64,000 nucleotides of DNA from JBFHRE01 sp041746105 (lineage in GTDB: Bacteria; Actinomycetota; Acidimicrobiia; Spongiisociales; ZC4RG35): assembly GCA_041746105.1 (NCBI GenBank), contig JBGTHP010000032.1, positions 183,960-247,959 of the forward strand. Reading direction: 5' to 3'. The position numbers and the translations under genes are program-made. The notes beneath the pieces are model-generated. The model was not told where the DNA came from and made no database searches. It saw only the letters and a program-made list of their open reading frames with translations. Positions 33,606 through 43,261 of this stretch are shown here, piece by piece. How positions within the stretch are numbered: position 1 is the stretch's first letter; each line of letters opens with the position of its first letter.

Positions 33606-34894
33606 CGGCTCGCTCGCTTCAACGCCCGGGCGAGGTCGGCGATGAGGTCTCCGGCATCTTCGAGCCCGATGGACAGACGGATCAATCCTTCATCCACACC
33701 GGCGGCCTTCAGTTCGTCATCGCTCATTTGCTGGTGGGTGGTGGAGGCCGGGTGAATGATCAAGGAACGGACATCTCCGATGTTTGCCAGATGGCTGAAC
33801 ACTTCTACCGACTCGATGACGCGACGTCCCGCTTCTCTTCCAGCACCGAGGCCGAACGAGAGGACCGCCCCTGCCCCTTTCGGCAGAAATTTGGCCGCCA
33901 ACAGCTGGTCGGGGTGGGTTTCGAGGTCCGGGTAGGCAACCCAATCCACACCTGGGGCCGACACCAAAAACTCGGCAACCGCCCTGGCGTTGGCAACATG
34001 GCGATCCATCCTTGGTCCAAGAGTCTCCAAGCCCTGGATCATTGAAAAGGCGGTATCGGCGGCCATTACGGCCCCAAAATCGCGGAGGCCCTCGAACCGG
34101 GCCCTGGCTGCCATCGCGCTTGGTCCGAACTCGTCGACAAAATCGATGTCGTGGTAGGCGGCGTATGGCTCTGTCAGCGTGGGGTATCTTCCCGATGCCT
34201 CCCAGTCAAAGGCACCAGAGTCAACCAGCACACCTCCGATCACGGTTCCATGCCCTGAGATGAACTTGGTCGCCGAATGAAAGACGATATCCGCTCCCCA
34301 CTCGAATGGCCGGCAGAGGTAGGGAGTGGCAAATGTGTTGTCGATCAAGAGCGGAACGCCGGCGGCGTGGGCAACCTCGGACACCGCAGGCAGGTCGAGG
34401 ACCGTCATGGTTGGGTTGCCGATGGTCTCGGCGATCACCAACCTGGTCTCTTCCCGGATGGCGCCACGCAGCGCCTCGAGGTCGTTGGGGGGAACAAACG
34501 TGGTCGAGATCCCAAAACGAGAGAGCGTGTGGACCAACAGATTGATGGTCCCGCCATACACCGCCTGGGAACAAACTATGTGACCGCCGGCGCCCATGAG
34601 TGTGACGATCGCGAGGTGCAAAGCCGCCTGTCCCGACGCAGTCGCAACCGCCGCCACCCCTCCCTCCAGCGCCGCCATCCTCTCCTCGAAAACGGCGACG
34701 GTCGGGTTGGAGATACGGCTGTAGATGTAGCCGGGAACCTCGAGATTGAACAACGAGGCGGCGTGAGCCGTGTCGTCGAAAACAAACGACGTCGATTTGT
34801 AGATCGGAGTCGCCCTCGCTCCGGTCGCCGGATCGGGCTGAGCACCTGCATGCACCGCCATCGTGTCGAATCCGGGCTGGTCTGGCTTCACCAT
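33602..34894 (-). CDS. metY: O-acetylhomoserine sulfhydrylase (Cys/Met metabolism PLP enzyme)
   Basis: 430 residues. PLP enzyme forming homocysteine from O-acetylhomoserine and sulfide. Seen: GFDTMAVHAGAQPDP, TPIYKSTSFVF, YIYSRISNPTVAVFEERMAA, ATASGQAALHLAI, PLLIDNTFATPYLCRPFEWG, and the PLP Lys in VFHSATKFISGHGTVIGG. Longer than cystathionine-type members (~390), as expected for the sulfhydrylase. ATG 34894 is chosen over upstream starts because TACAGT lies 6 nt before it. Confidence 0.88.
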   Translation of the reverse strand: MVKPDQPGFDTMAVHAGAQPDPATGARATPIYKSTSFVFDDTAHAASLFNLEVPGYIYSRISNPTVAVFEERMAALEGGVAAVATASGQAALHLAIVTLMGAGGHIVCSQAVYGGTINLLVHTLSRFGISTTFVPPNDLEALRGAIREETRLVIAETIGNPTMTVLDLPAVSEVAHAAGVPLLIDNTFATPYLCRPFEWGADIVFHSATKFISGHGTVIGGVLVDSGAFDWEASGRYPTLTEPYAAYHDIDFVDEFGPSAMAARARFEGLRDFGAVMAADTAFSMIQGLETLGPRMDRHVANARAVAEFLVSAPGVDWVAYPDLETHPDQLLAAKFLPKGAGAVLSFGLGAGREAGRRVIESVEVFSHLANIGDVRSLIIHPASTTHQQMSDDELKAAGVDEGLIRLSIGLEDAGDLIADLARALKRASR

Positions 34895-34900
34895 CCCGTC

Positions 34901-34906
34901 ACTGTA
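34901..34906 (-). promoter_or_regulatory. Candidate -10 box TACAGT for metY
   Basis: Reverse-strand TACAGT, 6 nt, then ATG 34894. Decides the start of metY. No SAM riboswitch core is seen ahead of this gene. Confidence 0.4.
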
Positions 34907-35089
34907 AGCGCTCATGGCCAACCCGGACCCCGCAAATCCGACAGAAGCCGGACACGGCGGACGGGCGACCGCCATCCAGCAAACTTCTGGCTTCAGCCTG
35001 TCATCAGATGGCCGATAACTCTTTGTGTGTTTCTATTCTTGCCGTCAGCTCCTGTACACTCAGGCGCCCCAAACGAATGATCGGTCAAC

Positions 35090-35239
35090 ATGAGGTTCAT
35101 CGCATATCTTGACGCAGGCACCGGGAGCATGCTCGTCCAGGCAATCCTGGGCGGCACCGCCGGGCTCATCGTCTATTTGAAGACGACGGGACGCCGCCTG
35201 TTTCGTCGATCCAAAGCCACCGGTAACTCCGAGACCTGA
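35090..35239 (+). CDS. Small membrane protein (YLDAGTGS type)
   Basis: 49 residues: MRFIAYLDAGTGSMLVQAIL, a glycine/hydrophobic helix (GGTAGLIVYLK) and a basic tail (GRRLFRRSK). The YxDxGTGS box before a single helix is a pattern I know from tiny proteins next to sulfatase-like and methyltransferase genes. TCAACATG has no clear ribosome site. The methyltransferase starts 5 bases after the stop, so they form one transcript. Function unknown; a membrane partner of the two enzymes is inference. Confidence 0.65.
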   Translation: MRFIAYLDAGTGSMLVQAILGGTAGLIVYLKTTGRRLFRRSKATGNSET

Positions 35240-35244
35240 TACCC

Positions 35245-36606
35245 GTGACCGCCGGCAGTTACGATCGCGGGTCGTTCCGCGACCCGACCAGCCGCGTCTC
35301 CATCCATTCGGGACGTGTCCAACGCGTGTTGACGGACCGGGGCGGAGCTGATTGGCACGCCCTGCGGGCCGCCCCCTCGTATATGAGCTGGGTCGACGCC
35401 GGGATGTTGGTTGGGTCGGAAGAAATCACCGCCGACCAGGGTCTGGTGCTTGAGCACCCGACAATCCCATTCTGGACCTACCCGTACGAGTGGACTTTCG
35501 GGATGTTGCAAGAGGCGGCCCTTCTCCACCTGAAATTGCTCGCGGCGGCGCTGGCGGAAGGTCTGACGCTGAAGGATGCAACTCCCTACAACGTCCAGTT
35601 CGTAGGAACCCGTCCCATTTTCATCGACGTGGGATCTTTCCGACCACTGGAGGCCGGTGAGCCATGGCTCGGCTACCGCCAGTTCTGTCAACTCTTTCTC
35701 TACCCTCTCTTGGCCAGCTCCCACGCCGGCCTGTCTTTCCAGCCTCTGCTCCGAGGGAACCTCGAGGGCATCACACCGGGCGACGCACGGGCGATCCTCT
35801 CCGGCCACAAACGCAAGCCTGGTGTCCTCACCGACGTGATGCTCCAGGCTCGGGCCGATCGAAAGGTCACCAGTCGAGACGTCCGTACGGAGTTGTCGGA
35901 GGCCGGGTTCAAGAAGGAGATGATTCTGGCGAATATCTCTCGCCTCGAAAAGCTCGTGTCAAAACTCGAGTGGTCTCAGGACTCGTCGACATGGTCCGAA
36001 TACGCAAGTTGCGATCATGTCGCCACCCAGCGCACACCCAAGGCCGAGTTCGTCCGCGAGGTGGCCGGTCAAACCCGCCGCCATCTCGTTTGGGATCTGG
36101 GGGCCAACGATGGTCACCACTCAATCGCCGTTGCCGATCTAGCGGATCACGTCCTGGCCATCGACGGTGATGCCTTGGTGTTGGATCGCCTGTTCAAGGC
36201 CTTGCGTCGGGAGGGTCCGACCAACGTACTGCCGGTGGTGATGGATCTGTCCAACCCGTCGCCCGGACTCGGGTGGCGCGGTCAGGAGAGAAAGCGGCTG
36301 GAAGAAAGGGGCCGGCCCGATCTGGTTCTGATGCTGGCCGTGGTCCACCATCTCGTGATCGGGGCGAATCTTCCTCTCACCGAGGTCATCAACTGGCTGG
36401 CGACACTGGGTTCTGAGGTCGTCTTCGAATGGGTGCCTCCCGAGGATCCGATGTCGAAGAAACTCGCCACCAACAAACGCGCAGGCGAGATTCACGCCGA
36501 TTACCACGAGGACATCTGCCGCAATCTCCTGGCCGAACACTTCGTCGTCAACGACGAACGACATCTCGAAGGCAGGATCCTCTTTCATCTGATCCCGCGC
36601 AGCTGA
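35245..36606 (+). CDS. Class I SAM-dependent methyltransferase (NoeA-like)
   Basis: 453 residues. The N-terminal ~240 residues (SVSIHSGRVQRVL-like opening, ATPYNVQFVGTRPIFIDVGS, then FLYPLLASSHAG) match the NoeA-like nodulation protein family. The C-terminal part holds a Rossmann methyltransferase: LVWDLGANDGHHSIAVADLA (motif I), VLAIDGDALVLDRLF and PDLVLMLAVVHHLVI (motif IV). Modifies an unknown, perhaps surface-glycan, substrate. GTG 35245; the sulfatase-like gene starts 2 bases after the stop. Confidence 0.78.
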   Translation: MTAGSYDRGSFRDPTSRVSIHSGRVQRVLTDRGGADWHALRAAPSYMSWVDAGMLVGSEEITADQGLVLEHPTIPFWTYPYEWTFGMLQEAALLHLKLLAAALAEGLTLKDATPYNVQFVGTRPIFIDVGSFRPLEAGEPWLGYRQFCQLFLYPLLASSHAGLSFQPLLRGNLEGITPGDARAILSGHKRKPGVLTDVMLQARADRKVTSRDVRTELSEAGFKKEMILANISRLEKLVSKLEWSQDSSTWSEYASCDHVATQRTPKAEFVREVAGQTRRHLVWDLGANDGHHSIAVADLADHVLAIDGDALVLDRLFKALRREGPTNVLPVVMDLSNPSPGLGWRGQERKRLEERGRPDLVLMLAVVHHLVIGANLPLTEVINWLATLGSEVVFEWVPPEDPMSKKLATNKRAGEIHADYHEDICRNLLAEHFVVNDERHLEGRILFHLIPRS

Positions 36607-36608
36607 AG

Positions 36609-38639
36609 ATGCGAGCAATCGATCGGTTCGCGGTCGCGCTGGGTCTGGCGACCCTGGCGATCGCGTGGCCACTGCTCGATCTCCTCGGGAACAACGCCGA
36701 GTTCTTTTTGTCCCGTCGCTCGCCCCGGATCGACGTAGTTGTTTTTGCTCTGACGATCGGAATCGGACTTCCGCTCGTGATCGGACTGATCGGTCTGCTG
36801 CCGAGGACATGGGGGCGGTTCATCTGGTTGCTGGCGGTCGCCCTTCTGGGGGCGGTACTGGCCCGGCTCGGGTTGCGGGCAGCCCCGCTTCTGGATTGGG
36901 CAAGGACCACGATCAGCATCGCCATCGGAGTCGCGGTCGCTTGGGCGGCAGTGCGGTTGGCCGGCGTCCAAATGGTGGCTCGCTACCTGCTCGCAGGCCC
37001 GATCCTGGTCACGGCCCTGTTCTTTCTCGTGACACCCACCGGCGCCATCGCCCGTAGCGGTGGATCGGTCATCGGCAGAACCGTCAGTCCGGCAATCCCG
37101 GTCCCGATCGTATGGGTCGTGCTGGACGAGTTCCCGGTCGCCTCGATGATGCTGGAAGATGGCAGCTTGAACCGTGCGTTATACCCCAATTTCGCCCGCT
37201 TGAGCGACGATGGCACATGGTTCCGCAATGCGGTTGGCATCGAACAACAGACCGAGCAGGCCGTCCCGGCGATTCTCACCGGTGCCAGGCCAGGAGGCGA
37301 CAGACCGCCATACGCCGGCGAATACCCCAACACCGCGTTCACCCTGCTTGCCGACACATACAACGTCACCGCGATCGAGGCAATCACAGCCCTCTGCCCC
37401 GACAACGTCTGCGGCGTTGCCGCTCCGCGGCTCCCGGCGGGGGCGAGGGCGCGAGACATCGGTCGCGACACTCTCATCGTTTCTGGACACCTGTTCCTAC
37501 CGGATGCCGTGAGCAGCCGGCTGCCCCCCATCGACAGTCGCTGGGGTGGTTTCGGCGGAGGTGTGGCCGAGGAGTTCAGCGCCGTCAGTGAATTTCGTGA
37601 CCAGATGGAGATCGACAGGCGGACACCGGTGGCCGGATTCATAGAGGCAATCGACCTCCATGACCCGCACCAGAAGCCGTTCTTCGGTTTCGTCCACCTT
37701 CTCATTCCCCATCATCCCTGGCAGTACCTGCCAACTGGGCAGGTCTACCCGCTAATTGCAGAGAAGTCTCCTGGCACCACGCGCACCGGGTGGAGCACCG
37801 ACCAGTGGTTGCTTGATCAGGCCACTCAACGCCATCTCCTCCAGGCCGCATACGCTGACTACGCCCTCGGTCAGATATTTTCGGCCATGGACGATTCTGG
37901 GATCTACGAAGACGCCATCGTCGTCGTCATGGCCGACCACGGGATCGCAATCAAACCCGACGTGTTCCACCAGCGGTACATCACCAACGAAACGATCGGC
38001 CAGGTGGCGGCGGTGCCATTGTTCATCAAGGGACCTGGCATTACGCCCGGCAAGATCGAAGACCGGCGTTCCGAAACGGTCGACGTCCTCCCAACCGTGG
38101 CGGCCATGCTCGCAATCGAGGTCCCATGGTCGGTCGATGGGCTGAACCTCCTTGGCCCCATCGATCGCGAGGAGAGCACAATGTCGGCCCCCCAGGGAGC
38201 GGTCACGTTTGGAGTCGATGGACTCGAGAAGTTCGAGGTGGCAGCCGACATCGCCAGAGCTTTTCCCACCGGAGATCCCTTCGAACTCCGACCACCCGGT
38301 GCCCCCGACATCCTTCAGGAGTCGGTCGATTCCGAAAGGCTGGCCCTTGCCGGCTTCTCCTGGACCCTCGATCGTCCTCAGTGGTATCTGGCGGTGGACA
38401 CCTATGCAGACAGCATTCCGGCGCGGATCACCGGAGTCTTGAATGGAGCGGTCGGCGATGAAATTCTGGCGGTTGTCGTCAACGGCCGAATCGAGGCTCT
38501 CACCCGTGCATACGTAGACGACAAAGGCACGGTCCGCTTTCAGTCGATGGTGCCACCCGAGTCGCTGGCCGACGGCGACAACGAGATCGAGGTGCTCCTC
38601 GTCAGCGGATCTGGAACAACTCTGGTCGTCCACAACTGA
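36609..38639 (+). CDS. Membrane sulfatase-like (alkaline phosphatase superfamily) enzyme
   Basis: 676 residues. Residues 1-155 contain about five membrane helices, followed by an extracytoplasmic metal-dependent domain: PIVWVVLDEFPVASMM (first metal Asp), EQQTEQAVPAILTG with a Thr nucleophile position, HLLIPHHPWQYLP and VVVMADHGIAIKP (metal Asp-His). Cys is not in the nucleophile position, so a formylglycine sulfatase is unlikely; phosphoglycerol or phosphoethanolamine transferase chemistry is closer. The C-terminal ~120 residues are unfamiliar. Operon with the methyltransferase and the small membrane protein. Confidence 0.8.
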   Translation: MRAIDRFAVALGLATLAIAWPLLDLLGNNAEFFLSRRSPRIDVVVFALTIGIGLPLVIGLIGLLPRTWGRFIWLLAVALLGAVLARLGLRAAPLLDWARTTISIAIGVAVAWAAVRLAGVQMVARYLLAGPILVTALFFLVTPTGAIARSGGSVIGRTVSPAIPVPIVWVVLDEFPVASMMLEDGSLNRALYPNFARLSDDGTWFRNAVGIEQQTEQAVPAILTGARPGGDRPPYAGEYPNTAFTLLADTYNVTAIEAITALCPDNVCGVAAPRLPAGARARDIGRDTLIVSGHLFLPDAVSSRLPPIDSRWGGFGGGVAEEFSAVSEFRDQMEIDRRTPVAGFIEAIDLHDPHQKPFFGFVHLLIPHHPWQYLPTGQVYPLIAEKSPGTTRTGWSTDQWLLDQATQRHLLQAAYADYALGQIFSAMDDSGIYEDAIVVVMADHGIAIKPDVFHQRYITNETIGQVAAVPLFIKGPGITPGKIEDRRSETVDVLPTVAAMLAIEVPWSVDGLNLLGPIDREESTMSAPQGAVTFGVDGLEKFEVAADIARAFPTGDPFELRPPGAPDILQESVDSERLALAGFSWTLDRPQWYLAVDTYADSIPARITGVLNGAVGDEILAVVVNGRIEALTRAYVDDKGTVRFQSMVPPESLADGDNEIEVLLVSGSGTTLVVHN

Positions 38640-40859
38640 TCAAACGGTCGCCCTGACTGCGACCGGAATCGCGTTCAACACGGCCGTCCCAGAAAGTGGG
38701 TCCACCTGGGAGCCGTCGGTCAGCCGATTGACGTTGACGCCAGGCCTCGCGGCCGCCACCGAAAGACGGGTGCCTTCGAGGTCGTGACCCCAGCCGTATG
38801 GGATCGAGACCACGCCCGGCGCGATCAAATCGGTGACCTCGACCGCAACCTCCACCGACCCAACACGGGAAGTCACAGACGCCAGATCGCCTTGGGCCAG
38901 ACCGAACCGTCCGGCGTCATCGGGGTGGATCTGGAGTGTGCACCGTTCGCGCCCTTTGACCAGGACCTCGATGTTGTGGGTCCACGAGTTCGCCGTCCGA
39001 ATGTCGCGACGTCCGATGAGCACCAAATCGGGGTGCTCCTCGTGCAACGCGTGCGCGAGCCGAGACACGTCCTCCAGCATCGGAGGCGCCGCCAACTCGA
39101 CTTTGCCCGAGGCCGTGGCCAACACCTCAGGCAGGCGGGGTTGAAGTGCGCCGCGATCGATGCCGTGTGGTTCTTCTGCAATTCTGGCCAGGTTCAAGCC
39201 CTCCGAATCGTCGCCAAATCCGTCGCCGCCTTGTCCCATCCGAATCAAGAAGTCGAGGGCCCGCTCTGCCGGAGCCTTCCATTGTCCGAGGGCATCGAGG
39301 ATCTCGCCCGGATCCCGCCCGAATATCGGTGAGTTGGGTGCGGTGCAAGCTGCCGCCACCTGATCGGCCAAGGCCGCGCCTGCCATGAAATCGACATCCC
39401 CGTCAGGTCCGGCTCCCAGCGCAAAACCCGCGAGCTTGACCAGGATTTCGAATTCGCTCGGCCGCTCGGTGTCAAAAACAGGTGCCGAGTAGCGCGTGTG
39501 ATTCCTCACGACAAAAGAGGCGAAAGCAAGATCGAAGTGTGAACGCTCGAGAGCCGAGGGCGGTGGCAGCACGACATCGGCATGCCTGGTGGTCTCATTC
39601 AGGTAGGGGTCCACCGACACCATGAAGTCCAGAGTGTCCAACGCCAAAGCCAAACGATCTCCCTCCGGCGTTGTCAGCACAGGATTGCCGGCCACGGTCA
39701 CCATCATCCTGATCTGTCCTTCGCCCTCGGTCTCGATCTCCTCGGCCAGCGCCGCCACCGGGAGTTCGCCGAACATCTCATTCAGGCCGCGAACCCGAGA
39801 TTGCCATCGCCCTCCGGTAAAGGCCCTTCGCGACCGCGATCTCGGTTCATGTACCGGCGCTGGAAACATGACCCCGCCGACGCGATCGAGATTGCCTGTC
39901 AGAACGTTGAGCAATTCTGCTCCCCAGGCGGCCAGGGTGCCGAAACGAGTGGTATGAGTTCCGATCCGCCCATAAACCACTGCCCTGTCTGCCGCCGCCA
40001 CCTCCCGAGCCAGACGGCGGATCAAATCGGATCCGACTCCGGTCCACGCTGCCACCAGATCGATCTCCAAGGAAGAAAGCGTGGCCAGCGTTTCGTCCAG
40101 TCCCGAAACATGATCTGCCAGCGTTCCGAGGGCCACCAGACCTTCCTCCGCCATGACCTGGGCCATCGCCAGGAGGAGCGCGGCGTCGGTCCCAGGTTTG
40201 ATGGCGATGTGCTCATCTGAGTTTTCGGCAGTCTTGGTCCGCCGAGGGTCAACAACCACCACCTTGCCGCCGCGGTTCCTGATTTCTTCGATACGGCCCG
40301 GCCAGTCGGGCGCAGACGCGAGCGATCCGTTTGATTCGTAAGGGTTGGCACCCAGGATCATCAAATAGTCGGTTCGGTCGATGTCGGGAACCGGATTGAG
40401 GATGCCACTGCCGTAGAGATAGGCGTTCGCGACCTCTTTGGGACGCTGGTCCACCGTCGACGCGGAAAAGATGTTGCGGGTGCCTAGTGCCTTGAGAAAC
40501 GGCTTCAACGCCAATACCGACTCGAAGTTGTGGGCGTTGGGGTTTCCCACATAAACGCCGACGGCGTCGTTGCCGAAAGCTGCACGAATTTCGGTCATTC
40601 GCCGATCGATCAGTTCGTATGCCTCGGACCACGAGATCTCCACATGGCCACCTTCGACTTTGAGCATCGGGTGCGTGAGCCGGTCGGGATCGGTGTGGAG
40701 CCTGCCGAGGGTTGTGCCCTTGGGACAGATGTAACCGCGCGAGAACGAGTCGTTTTTGTCACCGCGGATGACCTTCACCTGCTCGTCGACGATGGTGAGT
40801 TCGAGCCCGCAGGTCGCCTCACACAACGGACAGGTTCTGAATGAGGTGCGTTCGCTCAT
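38640..40859 (-). CDS. Molybdopterin oxidoreductase (formate dehydrogenase/nitrate reductase-like)
   Basis: 739 residues. N-terminal Fe-S region CPLCEATCGLEL then GYICPKG supplies four Cys for a 4Fe-4S cluster. Then WSEAYELIDRRM, VYVGNPNAHN, GANPYESNGSLASAPDWPGR, VVVDPRRTKTAENSDEHIAI, and a C-terminal MopB domain with TNSWTHN-like ANSWTHN and IPYGWGHD. No Tat signal, so cytoplasmic. Cytoplasmic single-subunit members oxidise formate or reduce diverse substrates; the substrate is not decidable here. Its stop is one base from the convergent sulfatase-like gene. Confidence 0.85.
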   Translation of the reverse strand: MSERTSFRTCPLCEATCGLELTIVDEQVKVIRGDKNDSFSRGYICPKGTTLGRLHTDPDRLTHPMLKVEGGHVEISWSEAYELIDRRMTEIRAAFGNDAVGVYVGNPNAHNFESVLALKPFLKALGTRNIFSASTVDQRPKEVANAYLYGSGILNPVPDIDRTDYLMILGANPYESNGSLASAPDWPGRIEEIRNRGGKVVVVDPRRTKTAENSDEHIAIKPGTDAALLLAMAQVMAEEGLVALGTLADHVSGLDETLATLSSLEIDLVAAWTGVGSDLIRRLAREVAAADRAVVYGRIGTHTTRFGTLAAWGAELLNVLTGNLDRVGGVMFPAPVHEPRSRSRRAFTGGRWQSRVRGLNEMFGELPVAALAEEIETEGEGQIRMMVTVAGNPVLTTPEGDRLALALDTLDFMVSVDPYLNETTRHADVVLPPPSALERSHFDLAFASFVVRNHTRYSAPVFDTERPSEFEILVKLAGFALGAGPDGDVDFMAGAALADQVAAACTAPNSPIFGRDPGEILDALGQWKAPAERALDFLIRMGQGGDGFGDDSEGLNLARIAEEPHGIDRGALQPRLPEVLATASGKVELAAPPMLEDVSRLAHALHEEHPDLVLIGRRDIRTANSWTHNIEVLVKGRERCTLQIHPDDAGRFGLAQGDLASVTSRVGSVEVAVEVTDLIAPGVVSIPYGWGHDLEGTRLSVAAARPGVNVNRLTDGSQVDPLSGTAVLNAIPVAVRATV

Positions 40860-40865
40860 CGGTAC

Positions 40866-40871
40866 AGACTA
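40866..40871 (-). promoter_or_regulatory. Candidate -10 box TAGTCT for the molybdopterin oxidoreductase
   Basis: Reverse-strand TAGTCT, 6 nt, then ATG 40859. Confidence 0.4.
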
Positions 40872-40942
40872 TGCACTGGTTCCCGGCGCTGGGCAGACAT
40901 CCCTTCGGTATCGTGGGCCTCAGCCCTCACAACGGAGTCCCC

Positions 40943-42499
40943 ATGGCAATGAGAATCACCTACTCGACGATGTCTTCTGACAACGCCGAACTGCAGGAAG
41001 CCTACGACCGGGCGGTTGCAACGGTCAGGCCAACCCTCGGTGCCCACCAGCCGTTTTTCGTCAACGGCGAGGAGCGCTTCACCGAGGAAACCTCCGAAGA
41101 AACATCCCCGATCGACTCAGAAATCGTCGTTGCCCGCTTCAGCCAGGGAACCGCCACCGACGTCGACGACGCAGTGAAGGCTGCGGCCGCCTTCCAACCG
41201 GAGTGGGCGGCAACGGATTGGAAGGAGCGGGTTCGCCTGATGCTGGCGGCAGGCGATCTGATGGAACAAGAGATGTTCGAACTGGCGGCCCTCGTCGCCT
41301 TCGAAGTCGGCAAAAGCCGGCTCGAAGCCCTGGGAGACGTCGCAGAGACCGTCGAATTCTTCAGGTACCACAGCTCCCAGATGGACGCCAACGACGGTTT
41401 TGTCCGGCCGCTCGGTCAGTTGTCAGAACGCGAACACAACACCTCCGTCATGCGCCCGCACGGGGTATGGGGAGTGATCTCCCCGTTCAACTTTCCGATG
41501 GCTCTGGCCGCCGGGCCCACGATCTCGGCGTTGGTCACCGGCAACACGGTCGTGCTCAAACCTTCCAACGTCGGGGCTCTGGCCGGAGTCGAGTTGTACA
41601 GGCTCCTGCGCCGGGCCGGTATCCCTGCCGGAGCCGTTCATCTTGTGACGGGGTCGGGATCGATCGTGGGCAAAGCGTTGGTGTCGCATCCCGACGTGGA
41701 CGGTTTCACGTTTACCGGCTCTTATGACGTGGGCATGGGCATCTACCGGAGTTTCTCCACAGCCATCCCCAAACCCGTGATCGCCGAGATGGGTGGCAAA
41801 AACCCGGCGATTGTCACTGCCAGCGCCGATCTCGAGGCTGCAGCCGAAGGGGTCATGCGGGGAGCCTTTGGTTATTCCGGACAAAAGTGTTCTGCCACTT
41901 CCAGGGTTTACGTGGAGCGGGCAGCCTTCGATCAGTTCGTGGAAAAACTCATCGACAAAACATCGGAGCTCAAAGTGGGTAACCCGATCGAACCGGACGT
42001 CTTCACCGGGCCTGTGATCGACGACCAGGCCGTGAAGCGGTTCCGAGAAGCCGTTACCGAAACCGCCAGTTCTGGCGGAACCGTCCTCTACGGTGGAAAC
42101 GTCCTCAGCGACGGCGACCTTGCACGTGGTTACTACGTAGAGCCGACGGTCGTCACGGCACCGATGGATTCCTGGCTCTGGTCGAGAGAGTTGTTCATGC
42201 CGTTCTTGGTGGTGGGACCGGTGGACTCACTGGATGAGGCGATCAACCGGGCCAACGCCACGGAGTTCGGGCTGACTGCCGGGATCTTCGCCGGTGATGA
42301 CAAGGAGATCGAGTCGTTCTTCGACAAGATCGAGGCGGGGGTCACCTACGTCAACCGGCGCGCCGGGGCCACCACGGGGGCTTGGCCCGGCATTCAGAGC
42401 TTTGGCGGGTGGAAAGGTTCCGGCACTACCGGCACCGGGTTTTCGCCGTGGTATCTCCGTCAGTATCTGCGCGAACAGAGCCGTACCATCGTCACGTGA
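40943..42499 (+). CDS. pruA: L-glutamate gamma-semialdehyde (P5C) dehydrogenase
   Basis: 518 residues. Oxidises glutamate semialdehyde, in equilibrium with pyrroline-5-carboxylate, to glutamate in proline catabolism. Seen: HQPFFVNGEERFTEE, MRPHGVWGVISPFNFPMALA, GFTFTGSYDVGMGIY, IAEMGGKNPAIVTASAD (Glu), FGYSGQKCSATSRVYVE (catalytic Cys), GVTYVNRRAGATTGAWPGIQ and FGGWKGSGTTGTG, all typical of the RocA/PruA type. Start ATG 40943 (MAMRITYS); a longer frame to 40841 would overlap the divergent gene. No proline dehydrogenase is seen nearby. Confidence 0.9.
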   Translation: MAMRITYSTMSSDNAELQEAYDRAVATVRPTLGAHQPFFVNGEERFTEETSEETSPIDSEIVVARFSQGTATDVDDAVKAAAAFQPEWAATDWKERVRLMLAAGDLMEQEMFELAALVAFEVGKSRLEALGDVAETVEFFRYHSSQMDANDGFVRPLGQLSEREHNTSVMRPHGVWGVISPFNFPMALAAGPTISALVTGNTVVLKPSNVGALAGVELYRLLRRAGIPAGAVHLVTGSGSIVGKALVSHPDVDGFTFTGSYDVGMGIYRSFSTAIPKPVIAEMGGKNPAIVTASADLEAAAEGVMRGAFGYSGQKCSATSRVYVERAAFDQFVEKLIDKTSELKVGNPIEPDVFTGPVIDDQAVKRFREAVTETASSGGTVLYGGNVLSDGDLARGYYVEPTVVTAPMDSWLWSRELFMPFLVVGPVDSLDEAINRANATEFGLTAGIFAGDDKEIESFFDKIEAGVTYVNRRAGATTGAWPGIQSFGGWKGSGTTGTGFSPWYLRQYLREQSRTIVT

Positions 42500-43260
42500 G
42501 AGTTCTGATCACGGGAGCGGGAGGAGTCCTCGGCAAGCGGACACTTGCGCGCGCTGTCGAATCCGGCCATGAAGTTTCTGTGCTCACACACAGCGCCGAT
42601 CGCCAGTTTCCGGACGTGAGCAAAGTTCATCGCGCCGATCTCGCCACCGGTGAGGGATTAAAACCCGCCCTAGATGGGGTCGAGGCCGTCATCCACTGTG
42701 CCACCGACCCGAGTCGGCACAACGAGGTCGATGTGGTCGGAACCGAGAGACTGGTCGCAGCATCGGACCCCGACACCCATATCGTCTATCCGGGCATCGT
42801 CGGGTCAGACGTGATCCAACTCAAGTACTACCGCTCCAAGATCAGAGCGGAGGCAGCCTTGACCGAGCGCCCATGGTCGGTCATTCGGGCTACCCAGTTT
42901 CACCATCTGGCATGGATGATGCTCGAGCGGTGGTCGAGGTATCCGATGATGGTGGTCCCGGCTGGGACTCGTTTGCAGACGCTCGACCCGAACACGATTG
43001 CGGCCCAGATGGTGGCAGCCCTGGAACACCCCGGCGGAGGCCTTCTTCCCGATATCGGGGGCCCTAGGGCGTATGAGTTCTCTGAACTCGCCAAGTCTTT
43101 TTTGGCGGCACGGCGTAAACGCCGCTGGGTGATACCGGTGAACATCCCCGGCCTGGCCGCAGCCGGTTTCCGGGCAGGCGGGAATCTCACCCCCAACCGT
43201 GACGAATCTGGTGACACCTGGAACGACTTCGTCGGTCGGCGGCTATCGGATGTCGTCTGA
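42496..43260 (+). CDS. NmrA/atypical SDR NAD(P)-binding protein
   Basis: 254 residues. RVLITGAGGVLGKRTLARAV at the N-terminus is an extended/atypical SDR cofactor motif; GVEAVIHCATDPSRHNEVDV, HIVYPGIVGSD and RATQFHHLAWMML follow the NmrA-like pattern without a clear Tyr-x3-Lys. The GTG start overlaps the P5C dehydrogenase stop (GTGA), so it is co-translated. Regulatory or reductase role unknown. Confidence 0.8.
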   Translation: MRVLITGAGGVLGKRTLARAVESGHEVSVLTHSADRQFPDVSKVHRADLATGEGLKPALDGVEAVIHCATDPSRHNEVDVVGTERLVAASDPDTHIVYPGIVGSDVIQLKYYRSKIRAEAALTERPWSVIRATQFHHLAWMMLERWSRYPMMVVPAGTRLQTLDPNTIAAQMVAALEHPGGGLLPDIGGPRAYEFSELAKSFLAARRKRRWVIPVNIPGLAAAGFRAGGNLTPNRDESGDTWNDFVGRRLSDVV

Positions 43261-43261
43261 T

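Noticed and set aside
34976..35089. Second SAM riboswitch ahead of metY
   Set aside because: No GGCAACC or P1-like pairing found on the reverse strand of this gap.
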